Assembly (NCBI GenBank): GCA_032718475.1 | Contig: JAUCBJ010003773.1 | Span: forward strand, 107,448 to 171,447 | Length of the DNA: 64,000 nucleotides | Direction of reading: 5' to 3' | From: Nemertoderma westbladi | Taxonomy: Eukaryota > Xenacoelomorpha > Nemertodermatida > Nemertodermatidae | Part shown: positions 1 to 10,527 of the stretch, piece after piece | Layout of the letters: every line of letters starts with the position of its first letter | Numbering within the stretch: position 1 is the stretch's first letter | The notes under the pieces: model-generated | Database searches by the model: none | Seen by the model: the letters and a program-made list of their open reading frames with translations, nothing else | Told to the model about the DNA's origin: nothing | Translations under genes and position numbers: made by a program

Positions 1-162
1 CGTTACCGTAGTTATTATTCTGGAAAATATTTAATAAAATATAATAATTTTACGTAGAAATACAGTGAAATATGTTGTATTATATTTTATCTTTTCGCAT
101 AAGTTTCTATAATATATAATTTAGCAACAAAAAGTACTAATTTAAGCATAAAATTACGTGAG
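1..162. other. AT-rich sequence, nothing recognised
   Basis: AT-rich sequence at the window edge. No coding signal, RNA gene or repeat unit that I recognise. Confidence 0.4.
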
Positions 163-403
163 GGTGCGGTGGGGATTGGCCGCAATAAAAATTCATCCCT
201 ATCCAGAGGAAAAGGGAGATAGCCGATTACTCCCAAAAATAAAACTGTAACCTGTTCTATTGTGTTTAGTATATTGTTTTGGTTAAAATAACGTGCCACT
301 GTAACCTGCTCCTTTCCCTAAATTGAGAATTTAACATTGAGGCGGGATATTAATTCGCCAAGATGGGATTTGCGTACAGTCCCCCCCCCCCCCCCCCCCC
401 CCC
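163..403 (-). mobile_element. MITE-A copy 1 (non-autonomous, poly-C end)
   Basis: This is a short non-coding element of about 240 bp found again at 2808-3050, 10213-10312 and 29511-29790. Read on the minus strand it begins after a run of 23 G (C381-403 on the plus strand), has a terminal motif close to CTGGACGCAAAYCCC, and carries the internal landmarks CAGGTTACAGT and ACCAAAACAATAAAC. It ends with a motif matching TTTTTATTGCGTCCAG. The two ends are inverted copies of each other in the best-kept copy (29.5 kb), so a cut-and-paste MITE is the likely class. No coding capacity. The superfamily cannot be assigned without clear target duplications. Confidence 0.6.
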
Positions 404-2225
404 TGAGTGTGCGGCTAACACCTTAATAATGCCGAACCAACGAGGAATTTTGATTGTTTTAACATTCTTAAACTTTTCCATTCCACTGTATCCGGTCCAT
501 ATCACTACCTCAACCCAATGAGACCCTTTCACATAACTTACTATACTGTCACTGAATGCTTACTCATTGCCTCGAGTGTTTTTCACTTTATATTTATATG
601 AATTGTTCTTCCTATAATAATGGAAGATATGCATCCTGTAGTCAATATATCTCCTCTCGAACCCTTGCCTAATTATAATCCCTCGGTCAATCAATTATTC
701 AGAGGAGTGTGTTTGCCTCGGGGATTGCTTCCGGTTTAATCGATAATTTTCCAAGTCGCCGTAAATCGCTCCTGATTTAATATCAGCCAGCTTCGCGAGT
801 CGCGCGTTATTCAAATCTATTCCACTCCAATATCTTTGCGAATAATATTACCATTTTCTAATGCGATTTACTGTCACCGAAACTAAATATATTCTAGATG
901 TTTGGCGAGTTTCGTACCAACCCGAATCATATGAATTTGTTGATATTTTACATCAAAGATTATTGGCTTATTTGCTGTTAACCAATATTACATTGATTTA
1001 CTAATTGATTCTCTTTTCCAATTCAACAAATGTTAAATAATACTTATAAAGAGATAATTATATTGCTCAAGATTGGAATATATCTGGAGCATTTGCTTCT
1101 ACAAAGATAATAAATCAAAACTACGGAGTCACCATTCTGTAGGCCTGATCCTAAGCAGTAAGCACATTTCAAAATTTAGTGGATGCACACTGAGATTTCA
1201 TATCTTAGAAAAAGTTTCCAGAAAAAAAAAATTGTAATAGAGCTTTTAACTCTGTCATATCGTCAATGGGTGTGACCAAGAAAGTGAAAATATAGATTTT
1301 AATTATGACAAGAAATAAGGGGGGAATTATCGCGGTTTATATAATCATAGCCAGTCACTCGGCGCCACTGACATGGTGAAGCAGCATGCATTCCATTTAT
1401 ATTCGGTGCGGCTATGGTGAAGGGAAGACGTCCCTTTTTCCATAGTTTTCCATTCGGAACTTCGAACTTGGGAATGAACAACAGTCCCGAACTGGTAGAC
1501 CTGAGATACAGTAGCTGGCTGGCGCGTACGGGGTTCGCAGTTTACAGAGATAAGAGGGATCATACATAGCCTTGTAGACACTTGTTTACGTATAAGATTC
1601 GATTCGGCGTCAGATTGCGATCCAGTGCAACATGTTACCCATTTACACCATTATCGTATACATTATTGTATACTTCACTTTAAATTGTTCGCACATTAAC
1701 AATTATTCTATAGGCCAATTTTATTCTGCAGTATTATTCTAAATTTAATTGAAAATTGTATATAACCTTAAATTAAATTTTTTTTATTGAACTTTGCCGA
1801 CTTTATATACATCACAAAAACCACAGTTCGCAGGCAGTTTTGAAAAAATGCTAATTGTTGAATGACACACCTAATACACGACGTGCTTTGCTTAAGGATA
1901 ACAGTTAGTACTGTACCATTGAGTTACAATGAAACTGCTATCTGTCAGTCATTAATCGAAAGATTTATAATTCCATATAAAGGAAAGATTGAGAAACGAA
2001 TCTGGCACTTTCTGCCCTGGTGATAGGCACGCGGAACCGGTATGCGAAAACCAGGGCGGCCCGGAAATCAAGTTTTAAATTATATTCATTATGAAAGCCC
2101 AGTGAAACATAAGAAACTACTAAAGCCAACTTTAATGAAAGCTCCTTATCTATGGGCGAGATATCCCACGGCCACTATAGGGCACTGCCAGGATCACCAG
2201 ATACATTCCATAGGATAATGCAGTT
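404..2225. other. Gene-free AT-rich stretch
   Basis: No exon with convincing splice sites and no family motif was found on either strand. Short ORFs of 60-78 codons (1299-1581, minus) show no domain and look like chance openings. Confidence 0.4.
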
Positions 2226-2275
2226 CCAGATCAGGAAATTAGTCTTGCTCATGCAAGACTAATTTCCTGATCTGG
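2226..2275. repeat. Perfect 23-bp inverted repeat (hairpin)
   Basis: Arms 2226-2248 and 2253-2275 are exact reverse complements, separated by only 4 bases (TCAT). The transcript from either strand would form a 23-bp perfect stem. It could be the core of a small palindromic MITE or a pre-miRNA-like hairpin. The perfect pairing and tiny loop fit a transposon palindrome better than a typical animal miRNA precursor. Confidence 0.85.
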
Positions 2276-2807
2276 CCCGAAAGCCCTTCCTGGTGTTCAA
2301 TTATTAGTCTCAATTTTGTTCTTTCAAATTTTTTATTAAGCCACTAGATTATTCTGCTTGGTTTGTGCTTTAGAAGCTTGCTGGTTCAGCTTCTATGGCT
2401 ACGTGGTGATTTGCCCTTGGATGTTCTAAATTAGGAATGTTGTCCTGTCTTTCATTTATTCAGTGCCGTTACATGTTTTGCTTACTTCGTGTACTGATCA
2501 AGGTTATGTAGTTTGTAAGGTACTGTCTATTGTGTATTGTGTTATGGTTTGAATACGGTTTACGCTGTAAGGGGAACTGTACGTACGTATACAGTAAAGT
2601 GTGTGAGATGTGTAAAGTTATTATTATAAAAGAAAATCGATGCAAATAATAACATCAAAAATTACCTGTAATAAATATTCTCTGTGGTACCATTATGCTA
2701 CCAAATCTCATGTATAGATTATATAATAGCCTGTCACTGTGACTTATACCACTTTTCATAAATTTCAGGACATATGTCCTTTTTATAAAGCGCAATTGAA
2801 GCTTATA
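2276..2807. other. No gene seen
   Basis: AT-rich sequence with short chance ORFs only. No repeat family recognised. Confidence 0.35.
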
Positions 2808-3050
2808 GGAGACAGGGGATAAACTGAACGTAAATCCCATCTCGGCGAATCATCAATGTTAATTACCAATTTAGGGAAAGGAGCAGATTATAGTGGAACG
2901 TTATTCTAACCAAAACAACAAACGAATGTCATTAGAACAGGTTACAGTTTTATTTTTGAGAATAATCAGTTGTTATTTATGCCGATTTTCCCCTGGAAGG
3001 GGATGAATTTTGATTGGATAGAAAGTCCCCCCCCCCTCCCCATCTGGTTT
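2808..3050 (+). mobile_element. MITE-A copy 2
   Basis: This copy shares the order of landmarks with the 29.5-kb copy: GAGACAGGGG at the left edge, the GCGAAT motif, a CAGRTTAYAGTGG motif, CTAACCAAAACAA, ACAGGTTACAGTTTTATTTTT, then the GGGATGAATTTT motif and a poly-C tract near 3029. Several substitutions show that it is an old copy. The 78-codon ORF across it is not a gene. Confidence 0.6.
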
Positions 3051-5857
3051 ATTGACACTATATGCTGGTTGTGTCAGCAACCCGCTGACTCTAAAGAACA
3101 TATCCAATGCTGCTCTGCTATCTCCCCAATCTCATCGGATTTATTCTCGCTTTGTTTTTCATCTGCCTTGAGCAACCGGATTTTAATTAAGTTAGTGCCT
3201 GTTTAAACATACACATGGTGGTAATAAAATCACCAATCCATTGACACTGTATTATTTTATTAAGTTGGTTAAATGGATATATTATCCTATTAATAATCAA
3301 TTGTTACTAACAGTTTTATACTAATTGTCAAAGTAATATTTTACAAGTTATTAGACTTGACATTAAAGGAGTCATGTTCGCTCAGTCATGGAGGTAGCCT
3401 TATAAATAGGTCGTTAAAAGCCTAATCTTGTTCACGGTAAACGGTAGAGCTGGGTTTTAGCAACTATGTACCACTATAAAATTGTATAGAACCCCTATTT
3501 CTTGTTTATATGCGTGGTATTTCCATATCAAACTTTGTCAATTCGAGTTATTTAACCGTCACATTTTCTATCCAGCAAATAGCATTACGTAAGTAAAAGA
3601 TTCACACACCATGTTTAGGTATTCTTTATTGTAGCATATTATTGTCTATTTGTGTAAATTTTAAACAATGTAATTTCATTTTATGGTAACAAAACACACT
3701 AATCATCGCAGAGTACATCAATATATTCAGGTTGAGAATCCAAAGCATTAATGCGTGTCAGCATTACAAGGCCTACATTCATGCGGCTGTCTCAATATTT
3801 ATTGTAATAAACATAAAAGTCAATCAAATTTAAGGAGGACAGGTGCAGCTGTACTCGTTTAGGCTTGTTGGATGTAATTCGAATTTAGAAATCAATAATT
3901 CCATAATCTTCTTGTATGAAATAGAAGTGTAAAGCGAAAATAAGTTCATAAGTATTAACTCTATTAAATGCTGTCTGTATGTGTGGGATTCTAGTTTGCT
4001 CCATAAGTGATGGCCAGAACAAGTAAATAACAAGTGCAAGAACAAGTACTCGAACAAGTACTCGAACAAGTAATTCTATATTCAACTGATTTGTTGCTGC
4101 AGAAAAGTTATTTTGCGAACAAATAATTTATAATTTTTGCTTGTTTGCTTGAGTTAAGGTGGTATTCCACTGGGTAGTAGTTGTGTTCAAACGCCATATA
4201 TCCTAATACATCAATATATATATATATTTATTATTACAGGCAGATTGGTACTGACTTCCAGACTCACTGATACTACACTTACATCTGTACAAACATACTC
4301 AGTTACCAGCAGTACTGCATAGTACCACAACCGTACACTAGTACTATTACAGTAGTCACAGTTGGTTTAATTTTGATTATGTAATGACCCCCCCCCCCCC
4401 CCGACAGAAATTTGTAATATATTTATTTATTTATATTTTTTCTATTTTTTAAATTTAATATTAATTAGTATTGATTTTTTAATAAGAAAAAAATATTTAA
4501 AATATTTATTATAGAAATTATTAGAAATTTATTGATTTGATTATGGTTTATCTTGAAACAAAACGTTTGTGAAGATGAGGCTGAGCCATAGACTTATAAA
4601 AATTTAGTACAAGTTATTTCAGGAAGATATGGCATGTTATTTTAGATTTCAATATGGTTTAATAAGTAAATAACCACACAAAATCAAAACAATGGATTCA
4701 TTAAATAATCGTGATCGGTCTATAATTAGCATTGATGTATATGGCATACATTTTTTTAATTTGATTTTGTGAGGAATTTTTCACATCTATCGTTTTTTTG
4801 CGCGGAATTTAGCGCGAAAAAAGTAGTAAAAATGTATCATGTACATTTATTGAAACTCAATCAACGGTCATTCATTACAGACGTAACAATAAAAAGTATT
4901 TATATTATCTTTGATAGACAACATTCGCCTATATGTCCAAATCAAATAGTGACACTGCTACTGTGTTTGTTAACTCAATAGAATGCAGATTAATATTCCA
5001 TTGTACAACTGCTACTTATCTGTAGTTGCTCCGCCATTTACTCATTTATAATACGTTAATTCGATGTAATTAATTTGTTACAAAAGAGCCCTTAAGTGTG
5101 TTTGCACTTCCTCCATCATCATCTCAAGTGTTCTTGCCAACTCCCATTAAATGTAGTGCCAGAACTCCCATCGGGATATCATTTAATCTCCCATGTTATG
5201 CACATAGAGGTTAAAACTATGCTCTCTGCGTGACACCTCAACGTGTTACTTACTATGTTGCGATTTCAATATTTTTTCACAGCGATTGGTTTGTTATAAT
5301 GTGCCGCGCGGGTGACCTCAAAGTCATATCTTATTAAAACAGTTTCGTAATGCAATAAATATTTGTTTCATAAGAGTCAGGCTAAACTGATAAACATATG
5401 GCATTCAATTCACTATAATTGAGTAGGTTATAATGCATTAATTAACATATTATGGTAAGTATAATGTTGAATAGTAGATAGTAGATTATTAATTCATTAA
5501 ATCGTTTACTATAGAGGCGCATCTGAACTATAATTGTATAATATTGTCTAAATAATATATGTTAGTATTTTCTGTATTTATTGTAACTTTAGGCCTAATA
5601 TTTTAGTAACTAATACTTCTTCTATGTCTAAAATTTAAATGTTTATGGCAACGGAGGTGAGGTTCAGTAGACCACTATTACTAACATCACAGCTCGCAGG
5701 TTAAGGAATTTGGTTCGAATTGAAACTCGAAATTCATGTCAGAAATCTATCGACATGATTTAAGAAATATGCTTTTTTGAGGCTAAAAATGTTTATCGTT
5801 CTTACCATCAATTTATGTAGGCTAAATAAAATATTGTGTATTGTTTTGGTTACCCAA
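3051..5857. other. Gene-free stretch with homopolymer and low-complexity DNA
   Basis: I see no supported gene here. The stretch holds a 15-base poly-C run at 4388-4402, AT-rich low-complexity DNA around 4420-4540, and a short tandem GAACAAGTACTC motif near 4040-4075 that creates two overlapping chance ORFs on the minus strand. Confidence 0.4.
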
Positions 5858-5862
5858 CAGGT

Positions 5863-5877
5863 TTTCCCTAAAAACCC
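5863..5877. repeat. Target-site duplication, left copy
   Basis: TTTCCCTAAAAACCC here is repeated exactly at 6902-6916 on the other side of the retroelement fragment. A 15-bp duplication suits target-primed insertion of a non-LTR element. Confidence 0.7.
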
Positions 5878-5886
5878 TTCAAAATT

Positions 5887-5981
5887 AACTATATTATTAC
5901 TGATTCACTATATTATTACTGATTAACTATATTATTACTGATTAACTATATTATAACTGATTCACTATATTATTACTGATT
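5887..5981. repeat. 19-bp tandem repeats at retroelement 3' end
   Basis: About five imperfect copies of ATTAACTATATTATTACTG stand directly next to the left target-site duplication. They form the 3' tail of the minus-strand retroelement. Confidence 0.7.
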
Positions 5982-6076
5982 CGTATTTATTTACTATTAA
6001 ATACTATGAACAAAAAGTCAAATACAATTTTTAATTTTAATTTCCACCACCACCAAAATTAAATTTAGTAAGATTT

Positions 6077-6898
6077 TTACATCCTTCCACCAAACACAAG
6101 TCTAAAACTTGGATTCACCGTAAAACCGGCACCGTCCCCAAACCCGAGCGCCCTCCATGGCCGCCTACCGCCACGCAGGCACAGGGAGTTTGAGCGCAAC
6201 AGCGCAAACAATAGGCGCCTCTGCACTCCGCCCAGCACACAGGCTAGGCCTCGCTCTCGCATCCCACGCTGCCGGGCCACCAGGGTCTCCGCGAGGTGGC
6301 GGATTAGGATATCGGCCTCCTTGCACCACACCCCGTCGGTGGTTCCGACTAGGGAGGTGAAGGAGATCCGACGGTCCTCGCACACTGCGGCATAGTGTAC
6401 CTTCTTGGCGCGGACCCTCTGCTGGAGAACGGAGTCTAGAGACCGGTTAACATAAGAGGGGGCGTCAGCGTTTACAACCGCAATGTCAAATGACGCCACC
6501 CTCTGTTCGGCCCAGACTCCCCTCGCCAGGAGGTCCGCCCTTACTCCACCCACCTCGCGGCCCTGTCTGTCCAGGTAGCCGGACGCCAACGTAACCTCAC
6601 GCTGGACGCACGAGCCCCCGAACGCGGACGCGATTAAGTCCCCGAAGATCTCCCGCACCTCATTGTGCCGCTTGATAATCAAGCCCCCCGACTTGCAATT
6701 AAGGGCGTGGGACGTCGAAAAAGACTCCCCACACCCCTCGCACTTAGCCGGGAGGCCGGGCGGCGTCAACCCATACCGCAAGGCAAGGTTGTCCCGGAAA
6801 CTTCGGGGTCCAGGTCGGTGTGGTCCACCGCCGAAGGCTGAGCGGTCAGCCACCCTCCCGTCTTGTGGGAGACCGTGCGCTCCACCATGCGGCGCCAT
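6077..6898 (-). pseudogene. Retroelement polyprotein C-terminus: CCHC-like motif plus restriction-like nuclease
   Basis: This 273-codon frame is the C-terminal end of a reverse-transcriptase polyprotein whose RT part is missing. It carries FRDNLALRYG, then a zinc-finger-like C-x2-C...H-x4-C (CEGCGESF...HALNC), KSGGLIIKRHNEVRE, and a region with RADL, FDIAVV and RAKKVHY. The D...D-x-A/V...K spacing resembles the PD-(D/E)XK nuclease placed after the CCHC motif in site-specific and related retroelements. The C-terminal LLFALLRSNSLCLRG block is also typical of this polyprotein type. Motif recognition is strong for the family as a retroelement C-terminus; the nuclease assignment is inference. The first ATG simply follows the truncation point, so it is not a true start. 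Confidence 0.65.
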
Positions 6899-7115
6899 TC
6901 GTTTCCCTAAAAACCCAGTTTATGTAAGTGCTTATTCTAACCAAAACAATAAACTAATTAGCATTTATACAGGTTATAAGACAGAAATAAGTTCTATAAA
7001 GCACTTAATAAGAAGAAATTTAATAAAATATATAAATTTATAAATTTATATATATAAAATTCCAATAAAAAGTCGACCTAAAAGTGAATAACTATGGTAT
7101 TCGCATGGGAGGGCA

Positions 7116-8512
7116 ATATTCATGGAACATCCTGAGTCATCCATAATTCCAATGGGGTGGATATATTCCCCTTTAATCTGGTAGCAGAACCCATGGATCA
7201 CAAGGAAAATATGTTGCAGATTTCGAAATTTTGAGAGAGTTTAAAATTTGATTACAGGTTAGAAGAAAATATCTTCTTCAAAGTTGATCTTTTAAATAAA
7301 AGTCAATAAAAGTAAAAGGAAATCGAACAGCTGTAGATGATTCAACTGTTGATTGATATAAATGATTTTCATTCTCTCTGGATTTATCTAACGAACCCAG
7401 AATTTGCAGGCTTGAGGTAAAATGTGGTTGAAAGACCCTCCCCCACACGTATCACAACCAAATCTAGAAAGGACTAGGAGCCATGTTCCTCCATCTCAAT
7501 GGTACACTATTGAGATTGGGATGGAGGGCATTGACCTCTTTCGTCTTCTTTGGAGTTTGGAGCCCTCAGTGAGATGCTTGTCGAACTGTGACATAAGGTT
7601 GACTGTTGATTGTGTATGGGACCCAATGGATTCCCCATGTCGACACAATCTATCACACAGACGTAGTTAGCATGGTGACCTATGTATACAACATCCTTGA
7701 TAATTAAGTGAATGAGATGTTCTTTTCTGTAGATAAACAGCCTATTTGCTTGCTGTACAAGTAGGTAGGTTAGGTGTAGGTGTGATTTTTACCCTCATTT
7801 TTGCTCAATTGATTTAATTATAATTGTTCCATCATATTATGCAAACTATGTTATCTGAAAATATATTTTAATTCTGATTCAATGGATAACTTAGTTACAT
7901 ATTATATATTTGATTAATAATCAATTATACTATTTATATATGACATAGCGGTAGAGAGCCCGTAGGCAGGTTGGTCAAGCAATCATTTTATCAGTTACAG
8001 TTCAGTGCAATTTAACTTATATCTCCAAATCGCATAATATATACTGGTAGTAATTTGTTTGAAAGGAGGTGCCAAAATGAAGTGTACTAATTGTTAAGTG
8101 TTTACAATGCTAAAGTCCAGATTAAATAATTTAGAGATAATTCGAAATCCTAAGTACTTGTTTAATACAAACATTTACGATTTATTTTATTCAATATTAT
8201 ATTTAATAAATACGAAGAAGTATAATAATCCTCAAAACTATTCCGTGATGTTTTATTTCGTAATGTTAGAGATGGTGTTAAACGGACTTTAACAAATTGT
8301 TATTTAATTATTTTATTTTTTTTTTATTTATATAGTTAATTACTTGGAATTATCTTGAATACTTTGAGGTTCATAGACGTTTTTTCACTTTATTGTCGAG
8401 GTCAACATTATGAGTAACTCGGGATCGCAGGTTAGTTTGATGGCTTTAGAGCATTTTCTGTCATCATTGATTTGTTTAGCAATAAACGGCAGTGAAATAT
8501 AACGGCAGAAAG
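7116..8512. other. No gene seen
   Basis: AT-rich sequence. The 82-codon ORF at 7422-7670 has no recognisable domain and includes a weak inverted repeat around 7490-7527. Nothing else can be supported. Confidence 0.35.
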
Positions 8513-8762
8513 TCTGGTATTCTTCACATGGGACAGTTACCCCCATGTAAAGAATACCAGGTTTTCACCAAAACCACAGGTTACAGAAGGGCTGAATCTA
8601 ACCAAAACAATAAACGAATTAGTATATGTACAGGTTATAAGACAGAAATAAGCGCTATAAAACACTTAATAAAGATAAATTAAAAAAAATAAAAAATCTT
8701 CATATATAAAAAAAAAATAAAAAGTCGACCGAAAAGTGAAATCCTGGTATTCTTCACATAGG
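8513..8762 (+). mobile_element. MITE-B copy 2
   Basis: This is the best-kept copy of MITE-B. The left end is a hairpin: CTGGTATTCTTCACATGGG is followed, after about 10 bases, by its near reverse complement CCCATGTAAAGAATACCAG. The right end repeats CTGGTATTCTTCACAT in direct orientation at about 8743. The body shares CTAACCAAAACAATAAAC and ACAGGTTATAAGACAGAAAT with copy 1. It has no coding capacity. The internal AACCAAAACAATAAAC block is shared with MITE-A, so the two families may be related. Confidence 0.6.
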
Positions 8763-9985
8763 CGATAAAATCATTATTAATCTATTTGAGTTTGAGATAA
8801 TATAATGTTGTGAATATGATTTTAGGTTGTCAATATTTTGAAGTTGAATTTGTTGGATTTAAAAAGAACCAAAACTGTAATTTTTTTTATTGTTTTACAT
8901 ATCATCATAGCCTTTGTTTAGTTTAGCTCCTGTTTTAAGTATTACGGGTATGAAGGGAGGGTCCTAACCTCAATATTATATTGTTGAAGTTTTGAACAGA
9001 ATAGATGATAGTAACCAAAAGCATTACCCTCAGGTTTATTGACACTGCCTCCAAGCGGTTGATGAAATACCATGTTTTTAATAATTAGATGGGTAGAGCA
9101 GTTTATGACTTTGCCAAAGTAATTGGCTTAGTTTTTCCGTGTTTGCGAGTAAGGCAGACTACCATATAACTACATCCATATGGGTTGGGTTTTGCCTCGA
9201 GTATTGCCAGTTTCTGTCCCAGTAGAACAGCCAGATAAACAACATATCTCTAGCATATTTTTATTTCGCCAGAGAGAGCCCAGATGTTTCAATTCAATTA
9301 TTGCTCTTTAAACCACAATAAATTGTGAGTCTTCGAAAATATAAATATTATGAAATTATTTATATCCATTTATTTGTGAAGCGTTTTTAAATTTTAGTTA
9401 CATCGCGCAACGCCACACCGCCACAGTTCGCGATCAGCCATGTAGACCCCAATTGATCTGCATTAGCAAGACCAAACAGTGTCTTTCAGGGAGAGTTTCA
9501 GGAATGACCATGTTTCTTCTTGCCAGTCGGGTCGCATATAAAAAGATCATATGCGCTCAGTCCCACTACAACATCACTGGTGGAAGAAAACTCATCCTTC
9601 GTGTTTTTACCAAGATTGTATGTATATTGCCTGACGATAAAGTAGTATCAAGTAGTATCAAGTAGTAAGCAGTATCCTGGTGTGCGCACCATCAAGGGAT
9701 CTGATTTCTTTTGCAGTAAGAGAAAAGCCCAACATGGACTGCATCAAGGGGTTTACAGCTGCCTGGAATAGATTCACCTTCAGATAATGTTTTGATTCCA
9801 GTTGATGCATAAACCCTTGATGTTTACTTAATGGTACATTTCCGAAACAAAAATCCTTGGTAGCCTACATCGCCAACAAGGCAATCCACCATCCATTGAC
9901 TGAGCACACTAACAGCCTCTGACCCGCTGGGTGCTATCTATCTTGCTCTTTGTATTAAGTGTATTGGTTGTTTCCTCTACCTCTA
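8763..9985. other. No gene seen
   Basis: AT-rich DNA without recognisable domains. Sequence from about 9420 onward becomes less AT-rich and may belong to the decayed LINE that starts to be recognisable near 9990. Confidence 0.35.
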
Positions 9986-9989
9986 CAAC

Positions 9990-10195
9990 CACTGGCTGGT
10001 TGAAGAAGCAGAGACAATCGCAGCACATAGTCCACCACAATAATGGTGAGCTGTAAACCTTTAAGTACACCCGAGGGTACTTCAAATGGATCTTATCTCC
10101 ATCTGTCCAACGATTTGTGCCACCACAAATACAATATACAATTTGCCTGTAAAGTGGAGGTCGCTTTGTTTAAATGGCAAGCTTGGGGGAATAAC
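9990..10195 (-). pseudogene. Decayed LINE reverse transcriptase fragment
   Basis: Two short blocks align by eye with the minus-strand LINE at 37120-38798. The block around 10025-10110 (ACATAGTCCACCACAATAAT, then ACTTCAAATGG) matches the stretch near 38050-38125. The block at 10144-10190 (CCTGTAAAGTGGAGG...GGCAAGCTTGG) matches the stretch near 37375-37415. The sequence between the blocks in the parent is missing, so the copy has a large internal deletion as well as many substitutions. Confidence 0.5.
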
Positions 10196-10212
10196 ATGCG
10201 ACTGATGCCAGC

Positions 10213-10312
10213 TCATTCCCTGTGATTGATAAGTTAACTTTGAGACGTGATATTCATTCGAGGATTCATGGGATTTGCGTCCAGTCACCCCCCCTCCCCC
10301 CCCCCCCCCCCT
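10213..10312 (-). mobile_element. MITE-A end fragment
   Basis: The terminal motif GGGATTTGCGTCCAGT is followed by a long C-rich tract (about 10287-10310), the same arrangement as the poly-C end of MITE-A copy 1. The preceding TTGAGACGTGATATTCATTCG is a mutated form of the sub-terminal region. Only the end of the element is present. Confidence 0.55.
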
Positions 10313-10442
10313 GTCTACCTCACAGATAATTGATTAATAATCCGCAGAAGTGTTAGTATGGTACAGTGTTCTATTTCGGCTATCGTTTTCACAATAAAAA
10401 CTCAATACTCATCTATGGGAAGTACTTAGCGTGAACTTCTGC

Positions 10443-10527
10443 TGTGAAAATTAACGGCAAATTCAATCTGCCGTGAACTCATGTCGTGAAGAAGTTCACC
10501 ACAGGTTGAATTTGCCGTCAATTTTCA
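10443..10527. repeat. Imperfect inverted repeat around an AACGGCAAATTCAA motif
   Basis: The arm at 10443-10465 (TGTGAAAATTAACGGCAAATTCAA region) pairs with 10505-10527 with one or two mismatches. The loop of about 40 bases contains a second weak pairing (GAACTTC-type sequence outside, GTTCAC inside). A small palindromic element is likely. Confidence 0.65.

Larger units (their letters stand above)
5878..6901 (-). mobile_element. 5'-truncated non-LTR-type retroelement, GC-rich
   Basis: An approximately 1.02-kb insertion lies between 15-bp direct repeats (5863-5877 and 6902-6916). On the minus strand it starts abruptly inside coding sequence at 6901, reads an ORF to 6077, then a short AT-rich 3' UTR, and ends in about five tandem copies of a 19-bp unit (plus-strand form GATTAACTATATTATTACT). 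The abrupt 5' end, TSD and tandem-repeat 3' tail are the usual marks of a truncated LINE-like insertion. The coding part is strikingly GC-rich compared with the AT-rich surroundings, which suggests fairly recent arrival or strong codon bias in the parent element. Confidence 0.7.
5858..7115 (+). mobile_element. MITE-B copy 1, interrupted by a retroelement
   Basis: The left piece (about 5858-5877) and the right piece (6902-7115) match consecutive parts of MITE-B copy 2 at 8513-8762: CAGGTTTTC then a CTAACCAAAACAATAAAC block, ACAGGTTATAAGACAGAAAT, CACTTAATAA, and a closing AAAAGTCGACCNAAAAGTGAA motif followed by a GGTATTCNCATG terminus. The 1-kb retroelement between the pieces is flanked by a 15-bp direct repeat, so it inserted into this MITE. 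Confidence 0.55.

Noticed and set aside
6157-7043. Plus-strand ORFs opposite the GC-rich retroelement
   Set aside because: Antisense shadows; the minus strand has the recognisable motifs.
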